From positions 1 through 64,000 of the forward strand of contig JAYMGJ010000431.1 of assembly GCA_037178675.1 (NCBI GenBank): a stretch of 64,000 nt of DNA, given 5' to 3'. Below the pieces are notes generated by a model that made no database searches, was not told where the DNA came from, and saw only the letters and a program-made list of their open reading frames with translations. This document shows, piece by piece, positions 38,210 to 49,957 of this stretch. The position numbers were made by a program, and so were the translations under genes. This DNA is from Scleroderma bovista. Taxonomy: Eukaryota > Basidiomycota > Agaricomycetes > Boletales > Sclerodermataceae. Each line of letters begins with the position of its first letter. Position 1 is the stretch's first letter.

Positions 38210-39500
38210 GTGTATTGTTTGAAAACAAAATGCACAGGCTGGCGAGAAGCCAAGGGTGAGATCGATGCCATCTATGCCCATCCTAGCTCGATTTGACCCC
38301 CTGCACTCCAGACATATCCTACTGCTGGATTCACGATGGATACTATCGACTGCTCGTCCCCGGATGTGGAGATTCCTTTGCCATACTAGTTCGACGGATT
38401 ACAAGGTACATAGGGGTAGACGTGGGCGAGGCGAGTGTATTGTTATGATATGTATTCAGCCCTGTCAGACAGTCTGCCCTGTGCAACCACCATTTCAGCA
38501 GCAATCGTCCTTGGGTGAACTCAGAAGCCAGTGTCACGTGCTAGCAACGGTCCCGCTCAGTCAGACACTGACAATGGGCTCTTGAGACGTGCACGTTTGT
38601 CGATCTCGTTGGCACCTGCCATGCCGTATCACAGGCCCGCCAGTGTCACTAGTACCCCGCACTTTGGGCAAGAGAGGGCCAGAGATGAAACACTCCACCC
38701 TGAGAAGGTCGAAGACAGTCTGGCAGGTGCGATCCAAGCAACGCTCTTGCTGCCAATAAAAATGACCCGTGTCACTGTCAATCACAGCATCTCCTCCTCC
38801 ACTACACTCACGTTCAGGGTCGCAGAGCCCGGATCAGTCCAGTGAGTGCATTTTCAGTAAGGGCTAATATGGACGCTTTGTTGCGGTTCGTTACTCGTGC
38901 CACACGTTCAAGTTGTACTGCTCCTGTGTCAGACCAAGTCGGGCATGTCTTCATAGTCCAGGGTCTGATCTCATCAAGGTCGTGGCGCTTGTCAGCCCTA
39001 GCCTTCTCTGTTCCACGTTCAGTACGACTCTCGTCTTCTCGTGCACACACGTGTTCGCCCCAGTGACGCTGAACTGGATGCCAACCTGCCATTTCGCGGT
39101 GATACCTTCTCACTGCGGAGTCTCTAGTGCAGCGCTCGGCGAATGAGTTCCCCTACATGGAATTCTGTGGCAAAGACCGACTCGAGGCCGAAAGCCTTCC
39201 CTGATTGCGCCCACTTGAATTAGGACACCTGTGGTCTGATGCTCAGAGGCGCGCGCACACTCAGCCCAGGGTCAGTCAGGTCTTCCCTGGTAACAGAACA
39301 CCCATCACGTTCTACAGGATATGGCTCTGCACCGCCGTTTCTTATAAACCGACGAGTTGACAACGGATTTAATGAGCTGATGTCACCCACGCTGTACAAG
39401 GAATATGTGTACCATTTGCATGACAGGTTTGTTCTGTACAGGAAATATTATAGAGTCATGCGTTTTCTCAACCCTCCGGATGCTTGTGGTGAACCCTGTA
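38210..39500. other. 1.3-kb intergenic stretch between bZIP and FBP1 3' ends
   Basis: Convergent genes flank this stretch, so 3' UTRs should fill only part of it. Open frames are all under about 100 codons and composition looks non-coding. One CACGTG lies at 38535-38540. I see no RNA gene I can support. Confidence 0.5.
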
Positions 39501-40863
39501 TCACCGAGCCCCCGACGACTGGTTGTACGCTTCGTAGAATTTCAGCAGGTCACTCACGTCTTCCTTACTACCGAGGAATACGGGACACCGTTCGTGGATG
39601 TGCTTCGGAACGAGGTCAAGGATGCGCTTTGTGCCTGTCGTCGCAAGCCCTCCCGCCTATCGCGCCCGTCAGTACCTTAGCATCAGGGTGAATATATATG
39701 ACATCACCGACCTGCTCTGTCAGGAATGCCATCGGGAATGCCTCATAAAGCATCCGAAGTTTGCCTGACTTGCTCTTCTTATCATCCGGGTATCCGAATA
39801 TTCCTCCATAAAGCAGCGTCCGATGCACGTCCGCAACCATAGATCCGATGTACCGGGCTGAGTAAGGAGTCCCTGTCTTGGGGAATTTGATAGCGTTCAA
39901 GTAGGATGTCACAGGCGGGTGGAAGTACATCGAGTTACCCTCGTTGAACGAGTAGATCTTGCCCCGAGGCGGGACTTTGATCTGGAATGGCGTCAGCGAC
40001 TACCCAGAGTGTATGGAAAAAAAAAAAAAAACATACGTCTGGATGCGTGAGGATGAACTCCCCCAGCGCTGCATCCAGTGTGTAGCCATTGACGCCAGAC
40101 CCTGTTGACAGGACAAGGTTGGCAGAGGATCCATACCTGTATCCATATCAGCCAAGATCCGACAGAATAGGGGCTATTTCGTCGACGAACATGGTGTACC
40201 CAGCAGCAACCATCTCCCTGCCTGGTCGCAGCACGTCCTCCAGCGTCCCCTTTGAATCCGGTCTCTGCGTTCATGAGTCAGGCATCTGCTCAACCTCGGA
40301 GAGTGCACGCACGATCTTGTAAATACCGAAGATGGTGCCAATGTTCACACCGGCATCGATGTTGCTGCTGCCATCCAGCGGGTCGAAGACGACACAGTAC
40401 TTGCCTCTGTAGCGTTCCTCGATGATGATCGCGTTCTCAAGTTCCTCCGAGACGAGCACGGCAGTTTTGCCAGACGCACGCAAGGCGTTGACCATGATGT
40501 CATTGGATAGCACATCCAGTTTCTTTTGCTCCTCCCCCTGCACATTTGTCTCCCCTGCGATGCCCACCCTGTACAGCAAGGATGGAAAAGGGGAAGCAGG
40601 CCATCCAAGGCGAAAGGACTTACAAGTTAATGAGGCGCGCCCTTCTGACGTTGGTTGCAATGAACTTGGACGTCACCTGGATGGCGGTCAGCAGCAAGGT
40701 GAGATCGCCCGTCGCGTCTGCACCGAGACGCATCTGGTCGTGAAGGACATGTCTGGAATATACTGTTATATCCCAGTGGCGCCCTCCAATAAGGAAGGTT
40801 TGACACTCACCTTGTCAACGTGATGAGATCAGTGCTGGGAAGGTCCTCGTGAGCTGTGGACAT
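39501..40863 (-). CDS. FBP1: Fructose-1,6-bisphosphatase
   Basis: Gluconeogenic enzyme hydrolysing fructose-1,6-bisphosphate to fructose-6-phosphate in the cytosol. Start at 40863 ([20 protein letters not shown]). Metal-binding motif [20 protein letters not shown] at about 40380-40330; [12 protein letters not shown] precedes it. Then [20 protein letters not shown], the substrate-binding [13 protein letters not shown] and catalytic [21 protein letters not shown] last intron in AG|GG leads to [20 protein letters not shown] and the end SSGAR, stop at 39501. Exons and length are those of the family; all key residues are present. Confidence 0.96.
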
Positions 40864-41121
40864 GGTACGCAGTAGCCGGGGTTGTAGACGGTGGGATCTT
40901 CATAAAATGCGTCAAATGATGCGTATGCATGGCGGAACACTTACTTAAATGCACTGTTTGTGGGGTAAGGATGGAGACGGATGGAGACGGATCGGATTGA
41001 AGGGAGGACGGGATGAAGTCCCATCGGGGCAACAGCTTCTCACGAGCGACCCTCCTATCATTATTATATGCTACCAAGTGCTAGAGTATGGATAGTACAA
41101 ACCAGGGCAGGAGAACGTCTG

Positions 41122-43114
41122 CTACCTCTTCCGCTTGGTCCCGACTACCGAGACCGCCTCCTTGCCCTTCCGTGTCCGCAGTGGAATAGGAAACGTATCG
41201 CTATCGTCGTCATCTTCCAAGTTCCCACTCTCACCCCTGATCCCACTTGTTTTCGTCAAGATGCCCTCAAGTCCCCCCGTCTCGTGCCATCCGTCGCCCT
41301 CGCCATCCTCTTCTTCGAGCTCGTCGTCGTCTGCGTCGAGCGCTCGTGAGGTCGCCTGAGCGATGGCAGCCGCGATTTCCGCACTGATGCTAGCTACCCT
41401 TGCCCCCAAAGCTTCGTGTGAGCCCCCATCCTCCGCCGACCTGTTTGCGTTACCAGCCTGCGAGAATAACGCAGATAGCGTGCGGACAGACTCCTCTAGC
41501 TCCGGATCATCCACCCCCGATATCTTCTGTTTCTTGGCTTTCAAGTGATACTTCCTATAGAAACAGAGTGCCAAATTCAGTAGCCCTGGAATAATTAAGG
41601 AGGGGTGGAATCCATTCACATATTGGGATCTGGCCCCCATGATGGGTCATGGGTCCGCATATGCTGCGTAAGTGTGGTCCGGCGCGTAAATGTCTTTTCA
41701 CACTCCGGGTCCTCGCACTTGTACGGTCGCTTCCCCGTGTGTGTCCGACGATGTCGTGCGAGGCTACTCGAGTCGCCAAAGGTCTTATTACAGCCAGAAT
41801 ATTCACACGAGTGTGGTTTCTCGCCGGTGTGCACTCGCTGGTGGACATGCAATGCCGATCTCTGCGCAAGGGGCATCAGTTTATTAAAAGTATTCTTAAA
41901 ATGGAGCCCACTTGGATGAAAGTTTTTCCACAGCCCGTGTATCCACAGATAAACGGTCGCTCGCCCGTGTGTATGCGCGTATGTCGTGCAAGATCGCTGC
42001 GCCGAGTGAAAGACTTATGACACTGGGGATCTTGGCATGTGTGGCTGTTGGCTGTTTTCTCCTTTTCTTTCTCCCCCTCCTTCTGTTGGTCCCTTTTCTT
42101 CAGCCTTTTCCCCTCTGACCCACTATTGCGCGACGGTGATGACGTGGACGCCACAGGTTGCACAGCTGCCCGAACTGGACTGGATGGTGGCTGCGAAACC
42201 CGTGTAGGTGAACAAGGCGGGCTAGCGCGGTCATATGAACGAGAAATGGGAGATGTGCTCTGCGCCAAACGGCCAGGCGCAGGATCTGCACCAGGCTCGG
42301 TTTCGAAATGCGATGAGAGGTGGTGTAGTATGTCACTGATATCATTGAACTCTCCCGGAGCTGCAGAATGGGGGTCGGGTGAGGAACAGTCTGTGTGTGT
42401 ACGATGCGTGGGTGACCGTCTGTCGTCTGGCTCAGATGCATGGCCATCGTGCTCTCCTGCATTCGTCGCAGAGTATAATAGATCCAGATCTTCAGCACCG
42501 CTGTCTCGCGGACTGTCTGCCATGTAGCCCTCGTTTTCGCCTGCGGTAAGCGAATGGAAGGCTGGGGCATTTCTGGTGGAGCGCTGTTCATTCTCTCTAT
42601 CTATTCCATAGTCTTTAGAGACTTCCGAGTGGCGCCCAGATGAGGTAGCGTGCGCGTGTGCGGCTTGCAACATGGCAGCTATGCCGCTTATGTTCAGAGT
42701 GAGGTTGGGAAGACCTGAACCATCGACATCGGGGTCGCCGTCGTGACCGGTATCCTGTGCTGGAGCCTGAGTTCGTTCTGAATGCTCTCCGTGATGGTCC
42801 GTAAGTACTTGAGCTTGGCGTTGCTGGGCTGCGGCGGTGAGCAAAGCGGCAGAAGCGGCAGAAGCATTCTGGTGGAGAAGAGTCGCTATCTCGCGCTCCA
42901 ACATCTCGACAGAGAACTGGTCCGAGACGGGGGAAGAAGTGAGGAGTTGGTGTGGTGGTGAATGGGGCGAGTGAGATGCGCCTGCAAAGGCAGAGGATGG
43001 AAGGGGTGCGTCGGGTGCATCAAGGGTGTCTTCGTCATGTATCAGGTCGTCGTCTGAGTCCAAAGAGTCGTCGTGTACGACCTCGGAGAAGTCGAGCACA
43101 GGCTCGTGCTCCAT
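41122..43114 (-). CDS. C2H2 zinc-finger transcription factor (four fingers)
   Basis: Start at 43114 ([18 protein letters not shown]). The acidic N-terminal half is disordered and includes [19 protein letters not shown]. Four consecutive C2H2 fingers lie at about 42040-41640: [52 protein letters not shown] and [20 protein letters not shown], with TGE(R/K)P(F/H) linkers. Short introns split finger 2 and the region after finger 4. The C-terminal part is acidic and ends in the basic VVGTKRKR. The CxxxxC spacing of the fingers resembles the Azf1/TFIIIA-like fungal group; target genes are unknown. Only 86 bp separate it from the divergent PMP3-family gene. Confidence 0.88.
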
Positions 43115-43150
43115 TCTGAGTTGGGGGAAGAGGAAAGGGACAGCGTGTGT

Positions 43151-43156
43151 CACGTG
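43151..43156. promoter_or_regulatory. CACGTG box in the C2H2/PMP3-family divergent promoter
   Basis: E-box in the palindromic context TCACGTGATC, near the middle of the 86-bp gap: 36 nt from the C2H2 ATG and 44 nt from the other. Confidence 0.55.
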
Positions 43157-43200
43157 ATCCAGTGCTTTCGATTCTGTCCTGGTCCACGTCGCAGTGCACG

Positions 43201-44185
43201 ATGCCTGCGAAGACGAACAAGCCGAAGATCCCAAAGGTCAGGCGATATCACTGGTATGCGTTCGTGCTCTTCATCATGGGAACGCTCTTCCCGCCCCTCG
43301 GTCAGCCCACACTTCCTCAGCTACGTGCTGATCATCTAAATGTACATGTACAGCGGTGGCAGCGAGATTCGGCTTCGGAAAGGATTTCTGGCTCAACTTG
43401 CTCCTGACAATCTGCGGGTACATTCCCGGTGCGTTTTTCATTTGACTCACTGATATGCCATATCCTCACGTCTCTTGTCCAGGCCATGCCCACAACTTCT
43501 ATGTTCAGGTGTGTGATGCACAGCCTATCTGGTACGTCGCATAGTATTGATCGCATTTCAGAACATCCGCAACAACAAGAATCACCGGCGCACGCCAAAA
43601 TGGGCGCAGCGCTATGGCCTTGTCGATACATCCACGATCAAACGCCATGAGAAGCGATCTCAGTGGGCGAATCGGTACCATGACCGAAACCCACAATCCA
43701 CTCTGGAAGGCCAGCCCCTGGAGGAAGGTCAGGTCCAGCCGCTCCGATCCTCGACTCAGAACTCGCGGGAGACTGCTGCGAATGGGGATGGACTCTGGAG
43801 GCCCGAAGACGAGGCTTACTACAACCAAGAGGGTAGCCCACAAGCATCATCCGAATCGGGTGGCGGCAGATGGCGCTATCCTGCCAACTTCGACGACACG
43901 CTCCCCGTCCCAGGAGATGCACCGAAGAAGAAGAAAAAGAAGAAAGACAGATGGGCTAGGACAGAAGATGCATATGCTGCACCTGCTCCAAAGAAGAAGA
44001 AGAAGTCCAGAAGTCGCCCAGCAGACGGTGACCTTGGCTCAACATATTCACAAAGGAGCGGATCCACAGAACTGGAGGTCGCAGAGGATCCTACTAGAAC
44101 AGATTACCGGCCAAGGGTTGAAGGTCCGGCGGCGACGGGTGGTGAAGTACGGTCAACAGACGACGTATTCAATCACGAGTTCTAA
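43201..44185 (+). CDS. PMP3/Sna-type proteolipid with long basic C-terminal tail
   Basis: Exons 43201-43300, 43354-43428, 43483-43508 and 43562-44185 (one exon only 26 nt) join to 274 residues. Residues about 17-70 form the UPF0057/PMP3 core: WYAFVLFIMGTLFPPLAV, RFGFGKDFWLNLLLTICGYI and PGHAHNFYV, i.e. two membrane spans with the PPLAV and GxxxDFW...PG signature. The rest is a hydrophilic tail with two APKKKKK runs and an Asn-His-Glu-Phe end. Yeast Sna2-4 have similar tails; those proteins act at vacuole/endosome membranes and plant PMP3 in salt tolerance. The tail here is longer than usual. Confidence 0.87.
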
Positions 44186-44862
44186 GGGGTGTGGCTCGTG
44201 TAATTCTCGCACCAGTTGTTCATGTATTTATTGACCCGTGGTTGCCATTCTCCTCTACCCACGATCCCGTAAGATCCCGTTAGAGATATGTTTCGCTTGG
44301 TATCGATAGCTTTATTTTGCTACTAAACAAGCTCATATCCTAGTAGGTCAGTAGAAATTGATTGACAATGCTGTGGATGGGAAATCCTATGTCTCGTGTT
44401 CCGTTGTTGGCACTGTACAATTTGGTTGTCTAGGTTGACGTCATACCATAGCAGTGTACCTTAAAAACCAATTAGTTAGTAATGGTGAATAGGCAACACT
44501 AGCTGCGCATCTAAAAACTCGTTCGGGATGTCGTACTAGCTTCCGGTTAGCTACAGGTTGTGCAAGCCTGGAAAAAGAGGTACATATGCATCAATGAGAC
44601 GAAGGTCCATATGTATCTTTGATCAAATTGCTTGCGAAGCGTACATATTGAACAATGGGGATCGTGCCCTCATCTCACGAGAGCGACAGGTCTCCTGTAG
44701 TGTCTTTTGATATCTTCCTGTCCTGCTTTAATCTCTGCGAGCTGGGTTGGATGGTATGTTACAGCTGTTCCCGAGTAATACGTGAAAACGAGCATACTCT
44801 AATTTCCCACGCCCTCCCTATGTCATTTCACATCTCCTGCTCTCATTATTGATGGTATAACG
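44186..44862. other. Intergenic: PMP3-family 3' end and RTC1 promoter
   Basis: About 680 nt of A/T-rich sequence between two + genes. Only short unrelated open frames; no RNA gene seen. Confidence 0.5.
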
Positions 44863-47800
44863 ATGCAGTCTGCAGCTCACAGACGCTCCTCAACCTACAA
44901 CGTACCTCCGCCAAAACAACTAAGGGTCCACTTTAATGACCTCTTTTCTGACTCACGCAAGCATGGATGTTATCAAGGACCCTTTCGCGGCGTAAGTCTC
45001 GCTCGTGCGGCAACCCCTGGTGGAGGCACAATCGCAAAAAGCGAAGACGGCGTCAGGTGTGTAGTCGCAGGTCGGGCATGTCAGTTCTTGGCGTCGAGAT
45101 CTTGTATATGTTGCTTGCCTTGATGCTTGTGTATTATAGCGCTTTCTATCCTACGTCTATCCGAGCGCGACGAGTCTCAGACCCCGGATCACAAGTCGGC
45201 TGTCGGCCGTGGCGGCCATCGTATCGAGGCATCACGCAATCTGTGGGAAGGAAGTGGGCTTAAGCTCGATAGTGCTAGTACAGACGTTTCTTGGTGTCAT
45301 GGCTGTTTGTCCGCGTGTCCCCTTTTCCATTTTAACAGCTCATGCTCTGACAGCCTATAACCATAAGATATTGACGAGTGCTCGCAATGGCGAGCTCATT
45401 ATGTGGGATTTGAACCAATCCGGGAATTCGAAGTACGGTATGTGTCGATTTGTCTGTCTTTCGTGTTGCTTACTCCCACTGGTCGACAGAACGAAAGACA
45501 AAGAACCATGTTCGCTCGATCCACAAACTTTCATGCTCTTCTATCGTTCCATACTACTGTGTCACAGGTTCTGCAGACGGCGATATGCGGGTTTGGGTGT
45601 GTTCCGTTCAGGGGTAAAAACGTCAGTATTTAACCATGATTTGGTAGGATTTGCGCGACATGTCTCGTTCTCTAATGAGGATTCACCATCCGACTTCTGT
45701 CCGTTCTCTTGTTTTTTCCCCATGCAGTTCACATCCACTACAAGCGGTAGTTGGTCTCGAAAATGGCTCCATATACCGCTGGGACCTTCAGATGGGCCAA
45801 CGAGGCCAACTGGATCGTCTTCCAGTTGCACACACCGGTGCAATTCTCTCCTTGGACTGGTGTTGCACAGCCGGGTCTACTGGACCTAGTGATGACGGAA
45901 ATAGCTCAATGGTTAAGAGTTGGATTGTCAGCGGAAGTCTAGATCATACCGTAAAGGTTTGCCGTGTCTCACTGTATTTCTTGTCTTGTTTCTAATGCAG
46001 CAAAGATCTGGGACTTGTCAGGGACCAGCGCGTCTTCCTACATACCAACCAAACCAACGTATACGCTACATCCCGCTTACCCTGTACGCCGTGTCCTCTG
46101 GCGGCCCGACTACCCATGCGAGCTTGCGCTCGTCTCAAACGCCGAGGTCGGCACTGGGAGTGGTTCCGAGTTGATGGTGAGCCCAAGACTGCAGAATATC
46201 ACGACACCCTTCATCGCTGCCGCGTGTGGTGTAGATACCAAAGACAGACCGAACAAATCTGGTGTTGTTGCGGACGCTGTCGAAATTTGGGATGTTCGAC
46301 GGGGTTGGATCGCTAAGTGGACCGTCGAGGCAAGTATCTTGGAAGGAAGCGTCACTGGTATGTTTGCACCCCTCCTTTTCATGTTTTCTAGAGCGAGCGT
46401 CGCACAGATGCCGTATTTCGTGATTCACATTCAATCTGGGCGCAACACTCCTCGGGAGCGTTTTCGCAGATCGATCTCAGGACGTCCATGCGCCCTATCG
46501 ATGCCGTTCCAAGGGTTGCGTTGTCCTGGAACGTTGGGGAGACCAAGGACGGGTCATTAGCATTCATCACGGATAGAAAGGTACGATACGAAGTGCCCTA
46601 TGATGATGTGTAAGTTGCGCGTTTTCCTCCTGTTCGATGTTCTGTCGTTTAAATATACTTGCGTCGCAGCCATCCTGAGAAGCGGTCCTTACTGTTTGAC
46701 CGGAAGTTGAAGCCAAAGGGTCTGGGCGATGTCAGCCGCATGCCTAGCATGCAGTGCATCGGCACTTACGCTCGGTCACCGTCGTCTGGGAGGTCTGAAT
46801 CGAACACCTTCAGCAAGCTGGCGAAACAATACTTCGTTCCGGAAAATCCAGGTCAGAGAAATTCTTGCGGGCTGAACGCGGAGGTGAGAATATGCACATT
46901 CCTTCATTCAACTTGTTTATTCTTCCTAGGTTGCAATGCAAGCAGGTGACTTGCGTGCAGCGCAGATCTGGCTTCTCCTCGAGACCCTTCTCACGGACGT
47001 CGTTCCAGAATCGTTCACATCATCACTCCCTCACACAGTCCGCAAGGATATACAGGCATTGGGCTTACCTCGGCCTCTGTCTGCTCCTGTCTCGGGGGCT
47101 AGCCCTGTATCCCATGGATCTAGGACGACGCCTATGAAAGGTTCCATGCAAGCCATGTTGTCGGACCCTACAGTCTCATCCCACTATACACATGCGCAGT
47201 TTTCTTCTCCACTTCACTCTCCCCCGCGTTCTCATCCTCCAAGCTCCAATCCGTATCACAACCACAAGCAACGACGCTCCATATCCAACAACAGTCTCAA
47301 AACATCGTTCTCTAATCCTCACGCCGTTGGCGGGCCCACACCAGCGAGCAAGCACCCACCATCATCTGATTCACACCCTACCAAAGCTCCGCCGAATTCA
47401 CGCAATCAAACTCCGGGCTCATCCGCGGCGTCATCTCCGCGGCACCACACTGCGCCATTACCATCTGGACCTCCACATACGCATCCGCCACCAACACCAA
47501 CAACTCCAATGCCGCCTGCGCCTTCGTCGGCCTCGAAGACGGCGCCTTCCCCTACGCTCGCGATGACGCCGCGTCGCGCGACTATACTGGGGCCACCGCC
47601 GCTCAAGCATACTCTCACCCACGGCCATTTACACGCCCGTCGGCCTTCCGTGTTCAATCGCCCGTCGGCGGTGCCGAGTATCCACAGCGAGAGCCTGAGC
47701 ACGACGAGCGCTGGGAGCATGCGGCATGTCGGTGAGGGTGCACTCAGCGATGACTCGGACCTCTCTGAGGCTGGAAGTGAAGGCGATGGTGATCCAACGG

Positions 47801-49419
47801 GAGTTGGCAGCGAGCGAAATCGGAGTTCAAATGCTGGTGAGCATGTGCCAGCGCCAGCTGAGAGCAGTCCCCCGCATCCCCATCCACCGGTCGTGGCTAT
47901 ACGAAGCTTGAGCTTGAGCAGGGCTATTGCAGGTCCTATGCAACCCAGCCCTCTTTCGCGCGTCGCGGTGCAGCAGGTGTGGCCTGAGACTGCTCCGGAA
48001 GCAAAGCGCATACGGGCCCACACTGACTCGGACGATGACGCAAGCCCTTCGCCAGGATCCACTGACTCGGAGAGTGCGCCATGTGGTAGTGGTGATGAAT
48101 GCAATGCAAAACACCATCGTGCTGCATGGGCGAGGACAGGATCGATGGTGAAGATCCGTCCACGGAAGATTTCACGACCGCTCCCCAGGAAGACACGGAG
48201 CCGGAGTTCGACGGTGGCGTCGCTCGCCGCTCCCCCGCTTCTTCCGACCCCTTCTGTATCTTCGCCAGTTGGCGGTGGCATCAGTACACCTGTGTCCCCA
48301 CGATTGGAGCCGCCTCTGAACCATCGGAGGGAGAGAAATCTGGTGAGACGAGGAAGCCAGAGCAGTGTGCAAACTGTAATCGCCAATTCATTGCGCGAGG
48401 CCGAGCATGATGGGATGGACGCCGCGGCCCCTGGCGCTCCCCTGATTTCGGAGAGCTGGAGTGAGATGAGTGACCACCTGAAACTGGCGGTGACGGAGGA
48501 AGAGATCCAGCTTCGTGAGGCTGCGTGGCAGGCCCTGAGGGATTCACTGGAAATATTCGCTGATGAGGTTGGTATCTAGTACTGACCCTTGTTTTGTCAC
48601 TGATCGTGGGTGTGTTGTGCAGGGTGACACCCAAATGTGTGCGATGCTCGTTCTGTTCGCTGCTGGCGAACTCAAGATTGACCTCGTACGGACAATCCAA
48701 TTCATCGAGTCCTACATCGGTGCGTTTTGAAGTCTGCTCTGTGTCCTGGCTTTATATACAAACTTATTTGCAGAAATGTTGATGAGGCATCGGCTGCATA
48801 CGCCCGCAGCATATATCCGGAAGCACGTTGGAGTCGAGGACGTTCGAAAGACTACTGGGGTATACATGTTTCTTTTAGATGTTGTTTTGTACTCACTTCT
48901 CGCTCCCCAGCTTGAGACGACAATATACACCGCTTGCGGGCGTTGTCGCAAACCCATTATGGCCACTCATACCCGTGCCCCGGTTCCGAGCAGAGGCTAT
49001 TCCATCTGCGCCTCATGTAGAGCCCCGGTTGTTCGCTGTGCGATTTGGTATGTGTCCCGATGCTGTGCCACAAACATTGATTCAATGACTTGACGTCTGC
49101 ATCAAGTCACCTTCCTGTTCGTGCGCTCCTCTTTCAGTGTTCGGTTTGCACGCATGGCGGACATCAAGCATGTTATCGGCGATACTATATGGAGCGACCC
49201 ATGGACGTGTTGTCGCCGGCGTTGTCGCGCGGACGCAAACTTCGCCGAGCACAGAACGGCACAAACGGTGATGCGGCAGTAAGTGGTATACATACTAACG
49301 AGACTGGGGAACGCAGTTTGGCGGGCCATCCATGTGCAGCGGGATGCGGTCATTTTTGCTGGATGGCAGTTGGGGACAGGAAACCTACCACCGATGCCCA
49401 GGAACCTACGAGGGGCTGA
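44863..49419 (+). CDS. RTC1: WD40/RING protein Rtc1 (Sea2, WDR24 orthologue; SEA/GATOR2 complex)
   Basis: Subunit of the SEACAT/GATOR2 complex that controls TORC1 at the vacuole in response to amino acids. Start taken at 44863 (MQSAAHRRSSTYN); the frame then reads ATPGGGTIAKSEDG, the start of the propeller. WD motifs: GELIMWDL, GSADGDMRVWDL, GSIYRWDL, GSLDHTVKIWDL, VEIWDVRR. Introns are short. From 46960 a helical segment precedes a long Ser/Pro-rich disordered region (47100-48350). The C-terminus has CGRCRKPI, CASCRAPVVRCAICHLPVR and C/H pairs to HPCAAGCGHFCWM, the RING-type zinc domain of this family. The exact start and the exon boundaries near 45080-45360 were fitted by frame. Confidence 0.92.
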
Positions 49420-49957
49420 CTGTCACCCCTTGTAAGCTTGTTGCAGCCACTGAAGTACTAGACATGTGTCCAATAATGATAGGAACACGTTTTTTGGTGT
49501 TGCACATATAGTCCTGCACACGTAGGTATATTCGCAAGGTCGCTTGGCCACTCTCCCAGCCATTTTTGCGCGTGCCATGACGAGAGCAGTCTGCCACAGG
49601 CCCTCTGTAGACACATCCTTACCGAGCGGAGGCATGCGATACTTGTTTCGTAGGGGCCGAAGGGGTAGTAAAAGGTCAGCGAGAATAGAGGGGACCTTCA
49701 AGATCCTCACGGGAGCCGGTGCCACGGCGTTACGACGACGACGATTGCCATCACTAGCTGAGCTGGCGAGGGCATAATAGATCTAACGAGTCCACAAAGT
49801 CCAATGTACTCCCGAATCATTCCGGTGCGCGCTAATAGGGTTCTGCCTCTTTTGCTGATGCGGCCTCGTAGCTAGGATGCCGTTAGACCTGCGGCGCATA
49901 TAAACTCCAGACGAAGCTTCGGATGATAACAACATAATATCGATAACTTTCCCCGCG
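49420..49957. other. Intergenic with one coding-looking minus-strand frame
   Basis: Between RTC1 and the PNGase A-like gene. A minus-strand frame (about 49725-49510, PVRILKVPSILADLLLPLRP) has coding-like codon use but no ATG at its head and no family I recognise. I do not call it a gene. Confidence 0.4.

Noticed and set aside
38842..39113. Overlapping open frames on both strands in the bZIP-FBP1 gap
   Set aside because: Under 100 codons, no family similarity, no splice partners; composition does not look coding.
39239..39691. 150-codon plus-strand frame
   Set aside because: Overlaps the 3' exon of FBP1 on the other strand, whose protein is certain; a shadow frame.
49544..49777. Plus-strand Arg-rich 77-codon frame
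   Set aside because: It is the complement of the more coding-like minus-strand frame and has an arginine-run composition typical of antisense shadows.
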